Source: Holophaga sp. (GTDB lineage: Bacteria > Acidobacteriota > Holophagae > Holophagales > Holophagaceae). From it: 10,907 nucleotides of DNA. The first letter of the stretch is position 1. Each line of letters opens with the position of its first letter. The DNA lies in assembly GCA_016715205.1 (NCBI GenBank), contig JADKBC010000034.1:1-10907 (forward strand), in the 5' to 3' direction. Under the pieces are notes generated by a model. That model did no database searches. It was not told the DNA's origin and saw only the letters and a list, made by a program, of their open reading frames with translations. A program made the translations under genes and the position numbers. Positions 1 to 7,268 of this stretch are shown one piece after another.

Positions 1-83
1 TACGCGACAGAATGATCGAAGAGACCTTGACTGCAGGGATGCTGTATCTCGCAAACCCAGGCGCCAGCGCAGCAGGCAGTTGA
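1..83 (+). CDS. 3' end of an unidentified gene (partial)
   Basis: An open frame enters from the left edge (codons in phase from position 3) and stops at TGA 81-83. The readable tail is about 26 residues and ends in LANPGASAAGS, with MIEETLTAGMLYL before it. It is too short to assign to a family. It is followed by 203 non-coding bases that include a small hairpin at 96-111, which fits the end of a transcription unit. It could also be a chance open frame; no second line of evidence supports it. Confidence 0.3.
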   Translation, partial: RDRMIEETLTAGMLYLANPGASAAGS

Positions 84-95
84 TTTCGGGCAATT

Positions 96-111
96 CGGGT
101 ACTCTTACCCG
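96..111 (+). terminator. Small hairpin after the left-edge frame, weak terminator candidate
   Basis: CGGGTA (96-101) and TACCCG (106-111) form a perfect 6-bp stem around the loop CTCT. It lies 12 bases after the TGA at 81-83. No run of T follows directly (the next bases are TCATAAGATATAATTTT), so intrinsic termination would be weak. Confidence 0.2.
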
Positions 112-164
112 TCATAAGATATAATTTTGAACATCTGCTCTATCCCGGGTCATCGGATTTTTCC

Positions 165-204
165 GTGACAAAGATTGCAGCAGGGTGATTATTTTTGGTA
201 TGGT
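165..204 (+). promoter_or_regulatory. Candidate promoter(s) for the fibre operon
   Basis: Two overlapping sigma70-like arrangements can be read. One is GTGACA (165-170, 5/6 to TTGACA), 16 bases, then GATTAT (187-192, 4/6). The other is TTGCAG (175-180), 18 bases, then an extended -10 TGG-TATGGT (196-204). Both have their -10 inside the inverted repeat at 183-217. The choice between them cannot be made from sequence alone, and sigma factor preferences in this lineage are uncertain. Confidence 0.3.
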
Positions 205-217
205 AAAACAATCACCC
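183..217. repeat. 35-bp near-perfect inverted repeat upstream of the fibre gene
   Basis: The arms GGGTGATTATTTT (183-195) and AAAACAATCACCC (205-217) pair at 12 of 13 positions (the A191/C209 pair fails) around the 9-base centre TGGTATGGT. The repeat lies 69 bases before the ATG at 287 and overlaps the candidate -10 elements. It could be an operator for a dimeric regulator, or a hairpin in the 5' untranslated RNA if transcription starts upstream. No T-run follows on either strand, so it does not look like a terminator. Confidence 0.6.
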
Positions 218-286
218 ACACAATGCCGTCACAGTAATTTCCAGGGACCCTTTATCCATACAACTTTTTTTAATGAAGGATATAGA

Positions 287-2421
287 ATGAAACGCTACCT
301 TTGGATTGCTTTACCTGTTATTATGGCGCTTGGACTGGCAGTTGGAATTATCCGCGTGGCAGCCCAGAGCGGCAGCCCACAGCAGCCGCAAGCCGCTGCC
401 AGTCATGCTTTTACCTATCAAGGGCTGCTAAACAAAGGCACCCAGGCCGTCAACGGCGCTTGCAGCATCAGTATCTCGCTGTGGGACTCACTCGCTGGCG
501 GGGGTTTTCTTAATTCGAACACCTTCAATGCCGTCACTGTAGTCAACGGCCTCTTCACCGTACAGCTCGATTATGGCTCCAGCGCCTTCACTGGCAGGCC
601 CGCTGGCTGGAAACAGCAGTCAAATGCAGCGGAGATGCCAATTATGTCACGCTGAGTCCTCGCACCCAGCTCACAGCAGCGCCGTACGCCTCCTTTGCCC
701 TGAACAACTGGGCCTTGCAGGGTAACAGCGGGGCGGGCAGCGGCAACTTCTTAGGCACACTCGATCAAACTCCTCTGAACCTGGGCGCCAACAGCCAGAT
801 TGGCCTGCGCATCCTGCCTAACTCGACAAGCCCAAACCTGAGCGGCGGCTATTCAGGTAACCAGATCTCCACTACCGTCAGGGGCGCCACCATTGCCGGC
901 GGCGGGGCATTCTTCTATGAGAACCGGGTCTGGAAGGACTACGCCACGGTCGGTGGGGGCGCCAATCACGCCGATGGGTATGGCGCCGTGGCTGCCGGCG
1001 GCATAGATAATCGGGCGACCAGTGATTATTCGGTCGTTGCGGGTGGTCTCCACAACTACGCCACCGGATCCTCCGCCGCAATCGGCGGCGGTTTCTACAA
1101 TGTAGCCAGCGGCTATGTGGCCTATATTGGCGGCGGCGATCTAAATGTCGCCAGCACCCAGAATGCAACCATCGGGGGTGGGTACAGTAACACCATCTCA
1201 GGTGGGCAGTTGATCGCCAATGCCACCATTGGCGGAGGTGTTCACAAAGTCACCGGCTTTGCCGGTGTTATCGCGGGCGGTCATGGCAATCAGATCGCTG
1301 GTGAATGGGGCACGATTGGCGGAGGCGGCTTTGAACAACGCTTCGGGCCGCCGCTCAACCGTGAGTGGAGGAGAATACAACGTGGCACCCGGCGCCGGGT
1401 CAACCGTTGGGGGCGGCGGCTGGAATGGCTCTGGCACCAATGGCAACAAAGCCAAAGGCGTGGCTTCCACCATCGCCGGCGGTTTCGGCAACCTGATCAG
1501 CGCGGATGGATGGTACGGCGTAATTGGCGGCGGGCAGCTAAATCAGATCTCTGCGACTGCCGGGACCAATCTCAGATCGCCACCATTGGCGGGGGATATA
1601 ACAACAAAGTGACATTGGGGGGAGCGACGGTCGGCGGCGGCAACAGCAATACCGCCGGCGGATTCGATGCAACCGTGGCAGGCGGGAGTGGTAATAATGC
1701 CAGCGGGAGTGGAGCGATGGTGCCAGGCGGCTTAAACAACCTGGCCCAGGGCAGCACCAGTTTTGCTGCCGGCAACCGCGCCAAATCGTTCAACAATGGC
1801 TGCTTCACCTGGGCGGATTCAAACAATTTCGATTTCGGCTGTGCAAGCAACAACGCATTCACGGCCCGCGCCACGGGCGGGGTCTTCTTCGTCTCAGCCA
1901 TTGACGGCGCCGGCAACGCGACTGCCGGCGTCCAACTGGCGGCTGGGGGCAGCGGCTGGGGCGTACTCAGCGACCGCAGCAGCAAGACAAACCTGGCAGC
2001 GGTCAATGGACGCCAGGTGCTGGAAGCGCTGGCCCAAATCCCGATCGGAACCTGGAGTTACAAAACACAGGACGCCTCCATCCGCCATATCGGGCCAATG
2101 GCTCAGGATTTCTCGGCGGCATTTGGGGTGGGCGAAGACAACAGGCACATCAATACAGTGGATGCCGATGGCGTCTCACTGGCAGCCATCCAGGGGCTGT
2201 ACCAGATCAGCCAGGAAAAAGACATCCAAATCGCCCGGCAGCAGGAGCAGATCACGGCCTTGCAGACCCAGATCAGCGACCTGCAGCGCCGTTTGGACAA
2301 CCTTGGCCCGCTGGGCGCAGCCAGTGGAAATGGTCTGCCTTTTGACCTGTCCACCGTCCTAAGCCTGGCAGCCTTGATCGGTGTGGCAATCATGTGGCGC
2401 CAAAAAGCCCAGGGGCGCTGA
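287..2421 (+). CDS. Exported fibre-like protein with GGG repeats, S74 chaperone domain and C-terminal membrane anchor (frameshifted)
   Basis: Start ATG 287, with AAGGA a few bases upstream. The repaired protein is about 711 residues. Order: signal peptide (about 1-27, MKRYLWIALPVIMALG), an N-terminal domain beginning FTYQGLL and ending LTAAPYASFA, degenerate ATIGGGxxNxASG repeats (about 200-500), a Peptidase_S74 intramolecular chaperone domain, a coiled coil (IARQQEQITALQTQISDLQ), and a transmembrane helix (LSLAALIGVAIMW) before a basic tail RQKAQGR. The S74 Ser-Lys pair is in SDRSSK (Ser codon 1969-1971, Lys 1984-1986, five apart as in endosialidase tails). Three indels break the frame: one G missing after 598, a shift at the T-run 1330-1332, and one G missing near 1562. 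Between the last two, the uninterrupted frame reads Arg-rich nonsense while the neighbouring frame continues the repeats. It probably forms a trimeric surface stalk. The ligand is unknown. Confidence 0.85.
883..1790 (+). repeat. Degenerate YadA-head-like peptide repeats encoded in DNA
   Basis: About 18 to 20 units of a roughly 13-17 residue motif, of the form (A/T)xxGGGxxNxAxG, are visible: for example YATVGGGANHADG, AAIGGGFYNVASG, NATIGGGYSNTISG and DATVAGGSGNNASG. Units in 1333-1562 must be read in the neighbouring frame (STVSGGEYNVAPG, STIAGGFGNLISA). The copies diverge strongly at DNA level, so this is an old protein repeat, not a recent tandem duplication. The pattern resembles the left-handed beta-roll of trimeric autotransporter heads. 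Confidence 0.75.
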
Positions 2422-2422
2422 A

Positions 2423-2709
2423 ATGAAACGCACGCTGATCCTTGTGCTTGTCTTGATTTTATTGGCCGGGGCAGCCGTTACAGTTCAGGCCCAAACCGGG
2501 GCAGGATATACCCTGACGTGGTGGACGATTGACTCTGGCGGCAGCCAAAAACAGGGCTGGCGGCGGCTACACCCTCTCGGCAACCATCGGTCAGCCCGAT
2601 GCAGCGCGGCCAGCGGCTCTAATTACACCCTGAGTGGAGGCTTTGGAGCCCGCGCATCTCCGGCTCTGTGGCTGCGTTCAAGATCTTACTGCCTGTCCTC
2701 CGGCGATAA
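2423..2709 (+). CDS. Small exported protein, TWWTID/GQPDAG type with KILLPV tail (frameshifted)
   Basis: ATG 2423 lies one base after the fibre stop (TGA 2419-2421), with AGGGG at 2411-2415 as ribosome site, so the two are very likely cotranscribed. A clear signal peptide (MKRTLILVLVLILLAGAAV, cleavage near VQA/Q) is followed by YTLTWWTIDSGG. Repairing shifts near 2545-2556, at 2603 (one G missing) and near 2655 gives AGGGYTLSATIGQPDAG, then SGSNYTLSGGFGA, and finally FKILLPVLRR with TAA at 2707-2709, about 95 residues. Without repair the frame runs to 2827 as nonsense. From memory, this TWWTID...GQPDAG...YTLxGGF pattern and the KxxLPxxxR tail are common in exported proteins of Anaerolineae; the role is not known. 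It may be a surface partner of the fibre protein. Confidence 0.7.
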
Positions 2710-2717
2710 GCCGGAGG
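2697..2717 (+). terminator. Hairpin at the end of the fibre operon
   Basis: CCTCCGGC (2697-2704) and GCCGGAGG (2710-2717) form a perfect 8-bp GC-rich stem with loop GATAA. The loop contains the TAA of the small exported protein gene when repaired. The following GCGGCGGCTTTGTT is only moderately T-rich and starts 8 bases after the stem, so it is an imperfect intrinsic terminator. Its position at the end of the operon supports it. Confidence 0.4.
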
Positions 2718-2763
2718 GCGGCGGCTTTGTTCTGATAGGCCCTGGATGGCGAAAACAAATCAT

Positions 2764-2782
2764 GCCGGGCAGTGCGCCTGGC
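2764..2782 (-). terminator. Candidate terminator of the GntR/NTF2/transporter operon
   Basis: Read on the - strand, GCCAGGC (2782-2776), loop GCACT and GCCCGGC (2770-2764) give a 7-bp stem with one A/C mismatch. It is followed by ATGATTTGTTTT, a short T-rich stretch. It begins 7 bases after the GntR stop codon (2791-2789). The mismatch and broken T-run make it moderate evidence only. Confidence 0.35.
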
Positions 2783-2788
2783 TGCCTG

Positions 2789-3448
2789 TCAATTTGTCGG
2801 ATAAACAAGCTGCTGAATACGCGGTGAGGATGTGCTCATGTATTCCAGGGTGACGGCTGTCGCCCGCACCCCGTCTCGCTCTCGCAAAGCGGCAATAATG
2901 CGCTGGTGCTGACTGATCCAGGCAGCCGTGTCGGATGGGATTTCAGGATCCAGCAGCAAAAAGCGGTTCACCTCTTCCAACACACTCCGCAAAGCGCCAA
3001 CCAGGCGGGTATTTTTTGAGATATTTGCTATAGCAAGATGAAATTGGGTGTTCTGATCATACCAGCGCATCAAATCTTCAATGGTCTGGACGGGAAACAC
3101 ATCACCCACCCTGGCTTCAAGATCGTCCAGCTGGGCCGGTGTGGCCAGACTGGCAGCCCGCATGGCTGTGGCTTCCTCCAGGATTGCCCGCATTTCCCAG
3201 ATTTCGCCAACATCTTTTACCGTGATGGGGGTAACCACATAACACATGCCGGGGATAGACTGGACCAGGCGTTCCTGGGTCAGCAGTTTCAACGTCTCCC
3301 GGATTGGTGTCTTACTGACTCCATACTGCTGGATCAATTCACTTTCATTGATCATCTGGCCCGGTCTGAGGACACAGCTCAGAATAGCCACCTTGATCTG
3401 TCGATAAACCTTCGTAGACAGTGTGTCTGAATAGGCAATTACATCCAA
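2789..3448 (-). CDS. GntR-family transcriptional regulator, FadR/FCD subfamily
   Basis: A 219-residue protein if the TTG at 3448-3446 is used. Residues about 10-76 are the GntR winged helix (LSTKVYRQIKVAILSCVLRPG, ESELIQQYGVSKTPIRETLK, then the wing with VQSIPGMCYVVTP); residues about 81-207 are the all-helical FCD effector domain. Such regulators bind DNA as dimers and usually release it on binding a small metabolite. Of the four usual FCD metal ligands (Asp, His, His, His), His137 (in TQFHLAI) and His181 (in SQHQRII) are present, but the Asp position is Asn133 and the last His is Ser205, so metal binding may be lost. An upstream ATG at 3511 would add 21 residues lying inside the preceding gene; the ribosome site favours TTG. 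It is the third gene of the transporter operon and the natural candidate to bind the dyad at 5209-5228. Confidence 0.9.
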   Translation of the reverse strand: MDVIAYSDTLSTKVYRQIKVAILSCVLRPGQMINESELIQQYGVSKTPIRETLKLLTQERLVQSIPGMCYVVTPITVKDVGEIWEMRAILEEATAMRAASLATPAQLDDLEARVGDVFPVQTIEDLMRWYDQNTQFHLAIANISKNTRLVGALRSVLEEVNRFLLLDPEIPSDTAAWISQHQRIIAALRERDGVRATAVTLEYMSTSSPRIQQLVYPTN

Positions 3449-3452
3449 TTGA

Positions 3453-3815
3453 TTATCCTTCCAAAATCCGATAAACCCAGGAACGGCGGATGAGACCTTC
3501 CCGCACTTCATACATCACCAGTGCCGCCCCCGGCTCTGGAGAGGCATCGGTGAAAATTCTTTCCGAGTCCACCACCAGCCCGGGCAGCAGCATTCGTCCG
3601 GCAATTTCCACTCGCAGTCCGGCCTGTTCAAAACGCTTAGAAAAGCGAGCCTGAATAGAATCTCGCCCAGAGAGAATAGTCTCGCCGGTATGCAGATCAA
3701 GTATATCTGCCTCAGGAGCATAACAGGCAGCGAATTCCAGAGCATCATGCCGGTTATAGGCCTCCAATTGGCGGCGGATAACCTCAATTGAGGCGATCTC
3801 AGCTCGATTTTCCAT
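3453..3815 (-). CDS. NTF2-like / SnoaL-like domain protein
   Basis: A complete 120-residue protein. It shows the usual layout of small cone-shaped NTF2-fold proteins: an N-terminal helix with LEAYNRHDALEFAACYAPEA, a strand with ILDLHTGETILSGRDSI, a helix SIQARFSKRFE, and C-terminal strands ending YEVREGLIRRSWVYRI. The superfamily includes ketosteroid isomerases, polyketide cyclases, dehydratases and non-catalytic binding proteins, so the substrate cannot be read. Its start codon shares an A with the transporter stop (TGATG at 3817-3813), which implies translational coupling, and the GntR gene follows directly. It may modify or bind the transported compound or an effector. No frameshift is visible. 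Confidence 0.8.
   Translation of the reverse strand: MENRAEIASIEVIRRQLEAYNRHDALEFAACYAPEADILDLHTGETILSGRDSIQARFSKRFEQAGLRVEIAGRMLLPGLVVDSERIFTDASPEPGAALVMYEVREGLIRRSWVYRILEG
3456..3462 (-). promoter_or_regulatory. Ribosome binding site that fixes a TTG start for the GntR gene
   Basis: GGAAGGA on the - strand lies within the last codons of the NTF2-like gene, 7 bases before TTG 3448. The NTF2 stop (TAA, 3455-3453) falls between them. This supports a TTG start with coupled translation over the upstream in-frame ATG at 3511. Confidence 0.6.
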
Positions 3816-5172
3816 CAGGAAGCGCTCTGTTGGCGGCGTGCTTCCATCTCGGCCCGCATCGAGGGCAGCTGCTTGTCCAGATCATAGAAGAACAGGCAAA
3901 CCGCGGAGATAGCGAAGACGATGATCGGCATATAAATGATGATGAAATACAGGGCGTTGATCGCTGAGGCGGGCTGCTCCGCCAGGCTGGCATTGTAACC
4001 CTGAATCTGCAGCACCCACCCGATCGCTCCAGCCGCGCCGGCCATAGCAAGCTTCATAAAGAAGCCGCCCACCGCAGCGGTCATACCCTCGATGCGTTTG
4101 CCTCTTTTCCACTCGGCATAATCAACGGTATCGGCCATCATCGTAGCATACAGGTTGGTAAAAGCAATCGCAATACCCAGCAGGGCCGACGAAATTGTCA
4201 GCAGGGTCAGATTGGTTGGATCAGGGATGACCAGTGCGCGGCTGAAGATACCCAGCCCGATGGCCGCCAGCAGTGCGTTGCGCTTACCAAGGCGGGCAGC
4301 GATCCACGGAATGATAAAGTAGAAACCGATCTGAGCGGCAGCGAAGGGCAGCATCAACATCATCATCGCTCCCTCGTTCTTAATGATATATTTCAGATAA
4401 TAAGGCAGGATCGATGTGATAAAGTACAGTGCTAACGAAGTGGTAAAACTGGCCAACTGATTGACCATCCACGGCTTATTTGAGAACAGGATGGACACCG
4501 CTTCGCCGAGAGGCATTTTGTCCTGATCGGCTTTCCCATCCAGCGCGACCACGCGTTCTTTGGAAGTAAAGAACTGAAAAAGCATAAAAACAGCCACGAA
4601 AACCGCCATCACAGCCACCATCGGCCCGAAGCCTTTGGCAAAATCACCGCCGCCCAGAGCAACAGCCACTGGATAGAACACAATCGGCAGAGCCAGGTTG
4701 GTGAGGGAGTTGCCCATCGCCCCAAACAGCGTGAGCGTGACCCGCTGATTGTTATTATCGGTGGCCCGCATAATCAAACTGCCAGAAACAGCTGCAAAGG
4801 TAAAGAACCCGTCATACAAGAAGTATGTAACGAAAGCATACACGATTTTCATTGTCGGGCTCAAATTGGGCGCTGCAAACATTAAGGCAAAGACCAGAGC
4901 GGTAGGAACAGCAAACCACAACAGATAAGGGCGCAGCTTGCCATGTTTGGAATGTACGTTATCGACAATAAACCCGGTAATCACATCGTTGATGCCGTCC
5001 CAAATCCGGCCAGCCAACAGAACCGTGCCTGCCACACACCTGCCGCCAGCCCAAATATATCGGTAAAATAAAACATCAGATAAATGCCGGTTACATAGCC
5101 CATTGTGGACATAACGACGCCATTCAGTAGATAGCCCGTTTTTTCCAGAAGTCCGATCTTGTGGTTCGCGAT
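3815..5172 (-). CDS. GPH (MelB/XylP-type) cation symporter, MFS superfamily (one frameshift)
   Basis: The repaired protein has about 452 residues with the spread of hydrophobic segments expected for 12 membrane helices. The hallmark GRIWDGINDVITGFIVDN followed by KLRPYLLW is present; Asp59, Asn62 and Asp63 keep the spacing of the MelB cation-site residues Asp55, Asn58 and Asp59, so Na+ or H+ coupling is likely. The family mostly carries glycosides, pentosides and hexuronides, but the neighbours here are peptidases. One G appears to be missing near 5033-5036 (GTG TGG, then CAGG); upstream of it helix 1 continues in the other frame (KTGYLLNGVVMSTMGYVTGI). No ATG is found at the expected start: after an in-frame TAA the frame reads GAG GAG CAA ATC GCG AAC, and 5172 assumes ATC or a miscalled ATG. 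First gene of the - operon. Confidence 0.85.
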
Positions 5173-5187
5173 TTGCTCCTCTTACGG

Positions 5188-5228
5188 CTGTTTGTTTGGA
5201 TTGGTTTGTGGTATACTACCAGTATACC
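5188..5228 (+). promoter_or_regulatory. Candidate promoter of the peptidase operon
   Basis: TATACT at 5212-5217 matches the -10 consensus at 5 of 6 positions, with a poor -35 CTGTTT (5188-5193) 18 bases upstream. A second reading is TTGGTT (5201-5206), 16 bases, TATACC (5223-5228). Both lie in the GTATAC dyad, so a bound repressor would block them. The ATG at 5264 follows with GGAG at 5250-5253. Confidence 0.45.
5209..5228. promoter_or_regulatory. Operator-like dyad with two GTATAC boxes in the divergent promoter region
   Basis: GGTATAC (5210-5216) and GTATACC (5222-5228) are perfect 7-bp inverted arms around TACCA. The left half also forms TGGTA-TAC-TACCA (5209-5221), which resembles FadR/UxuR-type GntR operators (TGGTN...NACCA). 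The two GTATAC hexamers start 11 bases apart, one helical turn. The site sits between the transporter operon and the S9 peptidase gene and overlaps likely -10 elements on both strands. Binding by the GntR protein encoded at 3448-2789 is inferred. Confidence 0.6.
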
Positions 5229-5248
5229 GTAAATATATCATCCGTCTA
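5221..5248 (-). promoter_or_regulatory. Candidate promoter of the transporter operon
   Basis: On the - strand, TAGACG (5248-5243, 4/6 to TTGACA) is followed after 16 bases by TATACT (5226-5221, 5/6 to TATAAT). The -10 lies in the right half of the GTATAC dyad, so the - and + promoters are nearly face to face and share the site. The transporter frame begins about 50 bases downstream, with AGGAG before it. Confidence 0.45.
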
Positions 5249-5263
5249 CGGAGAATTCCCAAT

Positions 5264-7268
5264 ATGGATAGCATCAGCTTACACATGTCTGTCAAAGTTC
5301 CATCCGGGCTGGCCTGGTCACCCGATGGAAGCCAGCTTGCCTACCAGGTTTCTGGCCCACAGGGCAGCCAGGTTCTGGTCTGCGCGACAGCCGATCTCAG
5401 CACGCACATGCTGGATGCTGGTGTGCAGCCTTTTCGCCTGTACAAAGATTTACCGCAGCTCCACTGGACTGCCAGTCAACAGGTGATCTATTATGCCGGG
5501 GGGTGGATATCAAATTGCTGGCCTGCAGGCTGACCAGCCAGCCCGCTTTGTACGCAAAGACCTGCTGGGCGATCTGGCCCAGCTGTCACCCGACCTGACC
5601 CGCTTCAGCTGTATTCGTGACGGGGATATTTGGATTGCGCCCACCACCGGCAGTGGCGAGCCGCAGCAGCTCACCCGCCGCGAAGGCCTGCTGGCCGAAG
5701 ACAGCCAGCTTTTCTACCGTCTCATCCAGCGGCCGCAGTGGTCGCCAGACGGCGCCTGGATCGCTTATCTCAGCGCAATGGGCAAAGGACTGAAGGTCCG
5801 GATCGTCTCCACCCAGAATGGCCAAATCCTCAACCTGGCGCCCGCTGAAGATATCTGGGGCTGCATGATCCTGGATTGGTCCCCCGACAGCAGCAAAATC
5901 GCTGTCAGCCGCCTGAGCACCGATTTTGGCCGCAAAGAACTGGTCGTCATTGATCTAGAAAAGCGCAAGGAGCAGCTGGTGTGGGCAGACCAGGATGAAA
6001 AATGGGTCGATCACAATATCCATCCGGACAGCGATGTCAGCTGGTCTGGTGACAGCACCCGCCTGGCATTCCTCTCAAACCGCACGGGCTGGCGTCAGCT
6101 CTACACAGCCGACCTTGCCAGTGGTCAGGTACAGCAGCACACCCAGGGCGAATTTGACTGCTATTGGTGCGGCTGGGCGCCAGACGGCCGCTCACTGGCT
6201 TATGTCTCCTCCCAGGCAGACTTGCAGCAGCGCAGGCTGTATGTCACCCGCCTGGATGGCGACGAACCGCTTCTAATCACACCAATCCCCGGTGTCTGCC
6301 TGGGAGGCTGGTATTTGCGCCAGACAAATCTGGCCTGGTCGCCAGACAGCAGCCGGATCGCTCATATATACAGCGGACCAGATCAGATGCCCAATTTGCT
6401 CATCACCCCGGTGGATGGCCGCCAGGAGCCGCAGGTGGTGTACACTTCGCGGCCAGCCGGCCTATCGGAAGAGCACATCATGCACCTGGAATCGGTGCGC
6501 TTCAGCGGGCTGGACGGCAGGCCAATATACGGAGTGCTGGCCAGTTCCCCAAAGTTACAGAAAGACGCCAGGCATCCGGCCCTGGTTTTTGCGTATGGGG
6601 CCTGGGATCAGGAAGCCCAGCTGGGCTGGGAATTTGGTCCCAAAAACCTGATCTTCAGTTATCTGGTAAACCAGGGCTATGTGGTGCTGCTGGTGGATCC
6701 GCGCGGCAGCGATGGCTACGGACGCGAACACGCCCACGCCCAGTATCACGAGGGTGGGCGCAAACAGGCGGATGACCTGGTGGCTGCGGCCCAGTTTCTC
6801 GGCGGGCTGGCGTTCATCGACTCACGCCGGCTGGCGCTGTTCGGCTACTCTTACGGTGGATACATGGTACTGCAAACCATGGCCCGCTCCCCGGAGGTCT
6901 TTGCTGCGGGGATCAGCATGGCGCCCGTCTCCGAATGGTCGCTGTTTGCGGGCTATTCCACCTACACCAACCTCCGCTTCGGTTCGCCAGATGAGGAGCC
7001 AAACCCGCTCTTCGAGCGCAGCCCGCTGTACCAGGCACACAAAATCCAGGGCGCGCTGTTGATTTTGCACGGCACGCAAGATTTCAATGTTCCCATCATC
7101 TCGTCTGAAATGATGGTGAGCGCTCTGCTGCGAGCCGGTAAAACCTTTGAATATATGGCTTATCCGGGCGAAGGACATGTCTGGGTACAGCCAGCCACCA
7201 TCCGTGACTGCATGCTGCGGATGGAACGTTTTCTAAACACCATGATGAAACCCCAGGAGGAAGAATGA
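5264..7268 (+). CDS. S9-family serine peptidase (prolyl oligopeptidase / acylaminoacyl-peptidase type), one frameshift
   Basis: The repaired protein is about 667 residues with no signal peptide, so probably cytoplasmic. The N-terminal half is a beta-propeller of TolB/WD40-like blades marked by WSPDGSQLAYQV, WSPDGAWIAYLS, WSPDSSKIAVS, WSGDSTRLAFLS, WAPDGRSLAYVS and WSPDSSRIAHIY. The C-terminal half is an alpha/beta hydrolase: oxyanion-region VDPRGSDGYGRE, nucleophile elbow GYSYGGYM (Ser about 529, codon 6849-6851), HGTQDFNVP (Asp about 606) and YPGEGHVW (His about 638). All three catalytic residues are present. The family cuts short peptides, because the propeller limits entry. Start ATG 5264 has GGAG ten bases upstream. 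The frame breaks at the G6 run 5498-5503 (one G too many or two too few); YYAGGGYQIAGLQ spans the join. First gene of the + operon; its TGA overlaps the next ATG. Confidence 0.9.

Noticed and set aside
195..204. Second GntR operator (TGGTAT) upstream of the fibre gene
   Set aside because: Only one half resembles the 5209-5228 dyad; the matching TACCA half is missing.
883..1790. CRISPR array or DNA tandem repeat
   Set aside because: Periodicity exists only at protein level; DNA units differ in length and sequence and there is no constant repeat with unique spacers.
1572..2006. Long open frame on the - strand under the fibre gene
   Set aside because: Low-complexity Ala/Pro/Leu-rich product opposite GC-rich repeat DNA, with no ribosome site or domain. 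It is a shadow of the + strand gene.
287..2421. Prophage tail fibre gene, because of the S74 domain
   Set aside because: The protein has a signal peptide and a C-terminal membrane helix, and no other phage gene is present. A cellular surface protein fits better.
6164..6775. 203-codon + strand open frame within the S9 gene
   Set aside because: The S9 frame here is continuous, with propeller blades and hydrolase motifs; the alternative frame is Arg/Pro/Gly-rich noise.
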